A DNA stretch of 64,000 nucleotides, from assembly GCA_000285855.2 (NCBI GenBank), contig HE978651.1, positions 50,442 through 114,441 on the forward strand, in the 5' to 3' direction. This document shows positions 60,136-64,000 of the stretch, piece after piece (position 1 is the stretch's first letter; every line of letters begins with the position of its first letter). Below the pieces are notes generated by a model that saw only the letters and a program-made list of their open reading frames with translations, had not been told where the DNA came from and did not search any database. Origin of the DNA: Ruminococcus sp. JC304. Its GTDB lineage: Bacteria > Bacillota > Clostridia > Lachnospirales > Lachnospiraceae. The translations under genes were made by a program, and so were the position numbers.

Positions 60136-63100
60136 ATGACAAAGATTAAAAACACAAAGAAGGGCATGGCTAAAAAGACATTAAGTATGTCTCTTGTAGT
60201 TGCAATGCTTGCTACTTCTAATGTGCCGGTATGGGCTGCTGAGTTCAGCGATGGTTCTGACGTAGCAGTAACATCCGAAGCTGCAGCACCAGTTGCAGAA
60301 GATACAGAAGCATTTTCTGATGAAACAGTAGACGCACCAGTTGTTGATGACGCTGCTGAAGAAGTTTCTACTGCACAGGTAGCAGCTGATTATACCTTAA
60401 ATACTAACATGGAACTGAAATCCGGAACATGGAAGGATAAAGTTACATTAGCTAAAAAAGATGGCGTTACTGATGCTGCTAAATTTGAAATTTCTAAAAA
60501 CGGAGTCCCTGTAGATACAAGTAAAATTACCTATGAAGTATATTACAATGATGATATCAATGTAAAAGCAAAAGCACTGCCTACAGTTTCAGATTCTATA
60601 GAGTTAACAACTAATGCGCCAGAACTTGATGCATTTACAGGTGGAAAAAAAGTTACTGTTAAATTTTATGTAGATGGTGAGAAGGAAGCTGTTGCAACAT
60701 TTGAGACACAGCTTAAGGCTGTAGATCTCAGCAAAGCTATAATTACTTATAATAAATCTGAAAATTATAATGGTAAAATTCAGAGACCTGCAGCGGCTGA
60801 TCTTACTGTTACATTAAATGGTGAGACTGTAGGCAGTGATGCATACGTTGTTAAATTTGAAAACTCAGAAGAAGCTAAAAATCATAAATCAACGGCATAT
60901 AACTTTGCAGTAGAAGGTGTTGCCGAAAAAGGATATACAGGAACATCTACATATCATGGAAAATTTGCCATTAATACTGTAACAGCTAAGAAAGATAACT
61001 TATCTGTAGTAGTTTCTGGAACAACTACATATAATGGCTTAAAAACTGTTCCAACTGTTGTTGTAACAGATAAATTATCCGGAGCTGTAATCCCAAGTGA
61101 ATTATACACAGTTTCTGTTGATACAGATACAACAAAAGCTGACAGGCAGGTTGATAAAGGTGATTACAAAGCCGAAAATGTTACTATTACAATGAAAGAA
61201 CATGCAACTGTCGGAACTGTTGATACTTACAATAACTTTGCGAGTGGAGTTGTGGCTCCTGAATGTGTAACAGGCTCTTTCAAAATTGAAGCTTTGGATT
61301 TAAGCAAGTTAGGGGATAAATATACCGTTCAGGTTAAACCTCAGAAAGTTGCTGCTTCTGCAGTTACTTTAGGTTGGGATCAGGTTATTCTTACAGATAA
61401 AGCTACTGGAAAAGTAGTAGCTGCAGATACTGTTCTTCCAACAGGCGAACTCACACCAGTTCTTACAAATAATGCTACTGCTGGCAAAGGAAGACTTACA
61501 ATTAAGGTGGCTAACGTTACTAATCAGAATATTATTAATGAGTATGTTACAGATGTAGCAGTTGCGAATAATGTTATTTCCGAGAAAGACATTGCTCTTC
61601 CAAAGGGAACAAAACTTACTAGTACAAGTACACCACTTGCAGCTAAAACTAAGTTAACTGATAAGGTCACAAGCACTACTACATTAAACGAAGCTATTCA
61701 GGCAACTTTAAATGAAAGTGTATATACTGGATCTGCTCTGGAACCATTAAAAGCAGTATTTGAAAATATTGTTTGGAGTGGTGATTCACCAAGCGGCACA
61801 GATATGAAATTTACACTTGGTAAAGATTACACAATAACCTATACAAACAACACAGATTCTGATGCGGTTAAAGGTGCTTCCAAGAAAGCAACTGTAACAT
61901 TACAGTTCATGGGAGATTATGTTGGATCTGTTTCTTATACTTTTGATATTGCACAGGCAACAGCATATGTGTCTGGTGAAAAGATTTCCTATGCAGCAGG
62001 AAAAAATTCTTACGATGCAAATGTAAAGGTTGTTACAAAATCTGGAACTACAGAAACAGCTGTGCCTGCAACAGAATACGTTGTAAAAACAACACAGAAA
62101 GCACGTAAAATTGGTGATTATGCATGGGCTGATGTTGTATTTACAAATCCAAACTATAAAATGAAACTTGTCACTGTTAATAACGGAACTACAACAACAA
62201 CAGATGTTAACACCGAGAACGTAGATAAGTGCAAATTTGTAAAAGATGTAAAATCTGAATTAGTTGGAAAATCTCTTACAGATGCTTCTGTAACTGCTAC
62301 AGTAGACGGCACCTACACATATACTGGAAAAGCAATTACACCTAAGCTTACTGTAAAAGACGGTTCTACAGAATTAAAATTAGATACTGATTATAAGATT
62401 GTATCTAAAACTGGTACTGAAGCTGGTGATGCATATGTAACTATTGAAGGTATCAATAACTATGCAGGCAAGCTTACATTAAAATATACAATTACTAAAG
62501 CTGACTTAGCAAATGCTACTGTAGAAAGTTCAAAAACAGAAGCTAATAAGAAGAATAATTATGACAAGTCATATGATGGCCTTGCTCAGAAACCAGACAT
62601 TAAGGTAGATGCAACAACTGGAAAAATTGTTGGAGTTAAAATTGGTGATACAGTTTTAACTGAATACGATCCAACTACCAAAACTGGTGATTTTGAACTT
62701 ACTTGGAATCTTGACGCTGTAGAAGTTGGAACATACGACTTTACACTTACAGCTGTAGCAAGCAGTAAGAAAGTACAGGGAACATTCAAGGGAACATATA
62801 AAGTTATTCCAAGCAAATTAACAACACAGTTTATTAAAAAAGCAGATAAAAATGCAACAGAGATTAAAACAATTGGAGTTGCAGATACTGGTGTATACTA
62901 TACTGGAAAGGCAATCACAGTTGCAGATTTCAAAACTAAAGTAGCTGTTTATGATACTGTTGATAAGAAAATATTAACAGAAGGAAAAGATTATCGCCTT
63001 GAATACAGCAATAACGTTGATGCTGGATTAGCGACTGTTAAAGCATTTGGCCTTGGAAATCATGCATATAAAGATGCGAACGGAAAGGAAGTTGCAATTG

Positions 63101-64000
63101 CAACACTTACATTCAACATCGAAGCAAAGGGAACTATTGATGCGTCTTGGATTAAAAAGATTTCTGATGTAGAATATGCTGGCGGACTTCCAGTAGAGCC
63201 GGAAGTTGTTGTTGCTGATGCTAAGGGAAACCGTCTTGTACAGGGTGTTGACTATACAGTAGAAACAACAGTAAAAGATGTAACAGCTGATGGAGCAAAT
63301 CAGATAGGCACAGATATTACAATCAAAGGTAAAGGTGCATATGTTGCAGGAGATGCAGACAATGCAGGAGCTAAAGCTAATGCATCTTTAACATGGAAAG
63401 TAACAAAGAAAGACCTTGCAAACACAGCAGTAAGCGTTGACAAAGAAAACAACGTAACTGTACTGAACGGTACTGTTATCGTTCCGGCTGCAGAGTATGA
63501 TGTTAAATTCAGCGATGATAAAAAGAAAGTAACTGTAACAGCTAAAGCTGACAGCAAGAACTACAAAGGTTCTAAAGAAATCACCGTAGAGTCTGCAAAA
63601 GTTGGTCAGGCAATGATCGCTAACGTAGTTGTTAAAGGCAACACTGTAACACCTGTACTTTCCAGCGAAGTAGATGAAGCAGTTGGATACGACTATGTAA
63701 TCGCTACAGAAGAAGATTACAAGAATGGCCGTGTAGATATCAGCAAGAACATTCTGAAGACAAACACTGACTTCCACTATGTACAGCAGGGTACCTACTA
63801 TGCATACTGCCACGCTTGGAAACGTAACGCTGAAGGCAAGAAAGTATTTGGCGAATGGTCTAACATTGTTAAATTCACAGTAACAGCTACTACACCTTCC
63901 ACACCAACCGTTAAGAGCGTAAAGGTGAAAGGAAGCACAGTAACTGTAACATATACAGTATCTGAAGATGCAACAGGATATGATGTAGTTCTTGGCTCCG
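60136..64000 (+). CDS. Large secreted repetitive surface protein (partial, runs off the window)
   Basis: The frame is open from ATG 60136 to the end of the window, 1288 codons without a stop. A signal peptide (1-36: basic MTKIKNTKKGMAKKT, hydrophobic core, cleavage after VWA) is followed by an acidic Ala-rich linker and then repeated beta-rich modules of about 90-110 residues. Each has the pattern YTG.A..P...V.D, then DY.V....N...A G...V.I.G...Y.G, as in YTGKAITPKLTVKDG and GINNYAGKLTLKYTI. This is typical of MBG/Big-like adhesin modules. The last 130 residues (WSNIVKFTVTA; SVKVKGSTVTVTYTV) look fibronectin-III-like. It is likely a cell-surface or extracellular adhesive or wall-associated protein. 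GGAAAGGGG precedes the start. Confidence 0.85.
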   Translation, partial: MTKIKNTKKGMAKKTLSMSLVVAMLATSNVPVWAAEFSDGSDVAVTSEAAAPVAEDTEAFSDETVDAPVVDDAAEEVSTAQVAADYTLNTNMELKSGTWKDKVTLAKKDGVTDAAKFEISKNGVPVDTSKITYEVYYNDDINVKAKALPTVSDSIELTTNAPELDAFTGGKKVTVKFYVDGEKEAVATFETQLKAVDLSKAIITYNKSENYNGKIQRPAAADLTVTLNGETVGSDAYVVKFENSEEAKNHKSTAYNFAVEGVAEKGYTGTSTYHGKFAINTVTAKKDNLSVVVSGTTTYNGLKTVPTVVVTDKLSGAVIPSELYTVSVDTDTTKADRQVDKGDYKAENVTITMKEHATVGTVDTYNNFASGVVAPECVTGSFKIEALDLSKLGDKYTVQVKPQKVAASAVTLGWDQVILTDKATGKVVAADTVLPTGELTPVLTNNATAGKGRLTIKVANVTNQNIINEYVTDVAVANNVISEKDIALPKGTKLTSTSTPLAAKTKLTDKVTSTTTLNEAIQATLNESVYTGSALEPLKAVFENIVWSGDSPSGTDMKFTLGKDYTITYTNNTDSDAVKGASKKATVTLQFMGDYVGSVSYTFDIAQATAYVSGEKISYAAGKNSYDANVKVVTKSGTTETAVPATEYVVKTTQKARKIGDYAWADVVFTNPNYKMKLVTVNNGTTTTTDVNTENVDKCKFVKDVKSELVGKSLTDASVTATVDGTYTYTGKAITPKLTVKDGSTELKLDTDYKIVSKTGTEAGDAYVTIEGINNYAGKLTLKYTITKADLANATVESSKTEANKKNNYDKSYDGLAQKPDIKVDATTGKIVGVKIGDTVLTEYDPTTKTGDFELTWNLDAVEVGTYDFTLTAVASSKKVQGTFKGTYKVIPSKLTTQFIKKADKNATEIKTIGVADTGVYYTGKAITVADFKTKVAVYDTVDKKILTEGKDYRLEYSNNVDAGLATVKAFGLGNHAYKDANGKEVAIATLTFNIEAKGTIDASWIKKISDVEYAGGLPVEPEVVVADAKGNRLVQGVDYTVETTVKDVTADGANQIGTDITIKGKGAYVAGDADNAGAKANASLTWKVTKKDLANTAVSVDKENNVTVLNGTVIVPAAEYDVKFSDDKKKVTVTAKADSKNYKGSKEITVESAKVGQAMIANVVVKGNTVTPVLSSEVDEAVGYDYVIATEEDYKNGRVDISKNILKTNTDFHYVQQGTYYAYCHAWKRNAEGKKVFGEWSNIVKFTVTATTPSTPTVKSVKVKGSTVTVTYTVSEDATGYDVVLGS

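Noticed and set aside
1-64000. tRNA genes, rRNA genes, CRISPR arrays, intact insertion sequences
   Set aside because: No tRNA T-loop with a matching acceptor stem, no rRNA-like stretch, no regularly spaced direct repeats and no complete transposase were seen by eye; a dedicated scan could still find a missed item.

Overview
The window reads as a chromosomal segment of a low-to-mid GC Gram-positive gut anaerobe of the Lachnospiraceae, most like Blautia or a close relative. This is inferred from gene content and style, not from a database search: consensus sigma-A promoters, AGGAGG ribosome sites, T-box and TPP leaders, a CIRCE heat-shock operator, LplB/YtcP-type sugar importers, acetogen-type corrinoid methyltransferases and a type-2 isoleucyl-tRNA synthetase. 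No rRNA, tRNA, prophage, CRISPR array or intact insertion sequence was recognised.

Layout. 1-2.9 kb: end of dusB, then greA and lysS (LysRS with an extra C-terminal tRNA-binding domain). 2.9-4.6 kb: a TPP-riboswitch-controlled thiW-thiM thiazole salvage pair on the minus strand, next to a palindromic repeat and a candidate small RNA. 4.8-7.5 kb: EamA transporter, DUF1284 protein, threonine aldolase. 7.5-12.1 kb: a minus-strand two-component system beside a plus-strand redox operon (TlpA-like thioredoxin, a 54-residue CXXC membrane protein, a polyferredoxin membrane protein). 12.2-15.9 kb: PAP2 phosphatase overlapping a 1048-residue GGDEF/hybrid histidine kinase. 16.2-22.5 kb: a LacI-controlled fructan/sucrose locus (two permeases, binding lipoprotein, GH32). 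22.6-25.2 kb: heat-shock block with CIRCE, two tandem Hsp20 genes and a DnaJ-type chaperone. 25.2-34.0 kb: a LacI-controlled ketohexose locus (psicose/tagatose 3-epimerase, PfkB kinase, Rbs-type ABC importer, class II aldolase, 1-phosphofructokinase-type kinase). 34.0-38.4 kb: nudC, a malate/lactate dehydrogenase-family gene, an SH3-repeat secreted protein and a beta-lactamase-fold serine hydrolase.

38.7-46.1 kb is the most interesting block: a corrinoid-dependent methyl-transfer cluster. It has a UroD-type methyltransferase, a methyltetrahydrofolate:corrinoid methyltransferase, a corrinoid protein, a reductive activase, a DUF2284 protein, a second corrinoid protein and a PucR-type regulator. 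Together these could take a methyl group from an unknown donor (perhaps a methoxylated compound) to tetrahydrofolate for acetogenesis. 46.2-59.2 kb is mostly housekeeping: phosphoglucomutase, DUF1292, DUF362 ferredoxin, nucleoside hydrolase, exonuclease, DacF-type carboxypeptidase, a T-box leader with ileS, and glycogen phosphorylase. 59.3-64 kb holds a decayed Rpn-family nuclease fragment and the first 1288 codons of a large repetitive secreted surface protein that runs off the window.

A family of short structured repeats recurs in intergenic gaps (9.5, 16.0, 43.8 kb and a degraded copy at 32.1 kb). A separate palindromic element lies at 4.5 kb.
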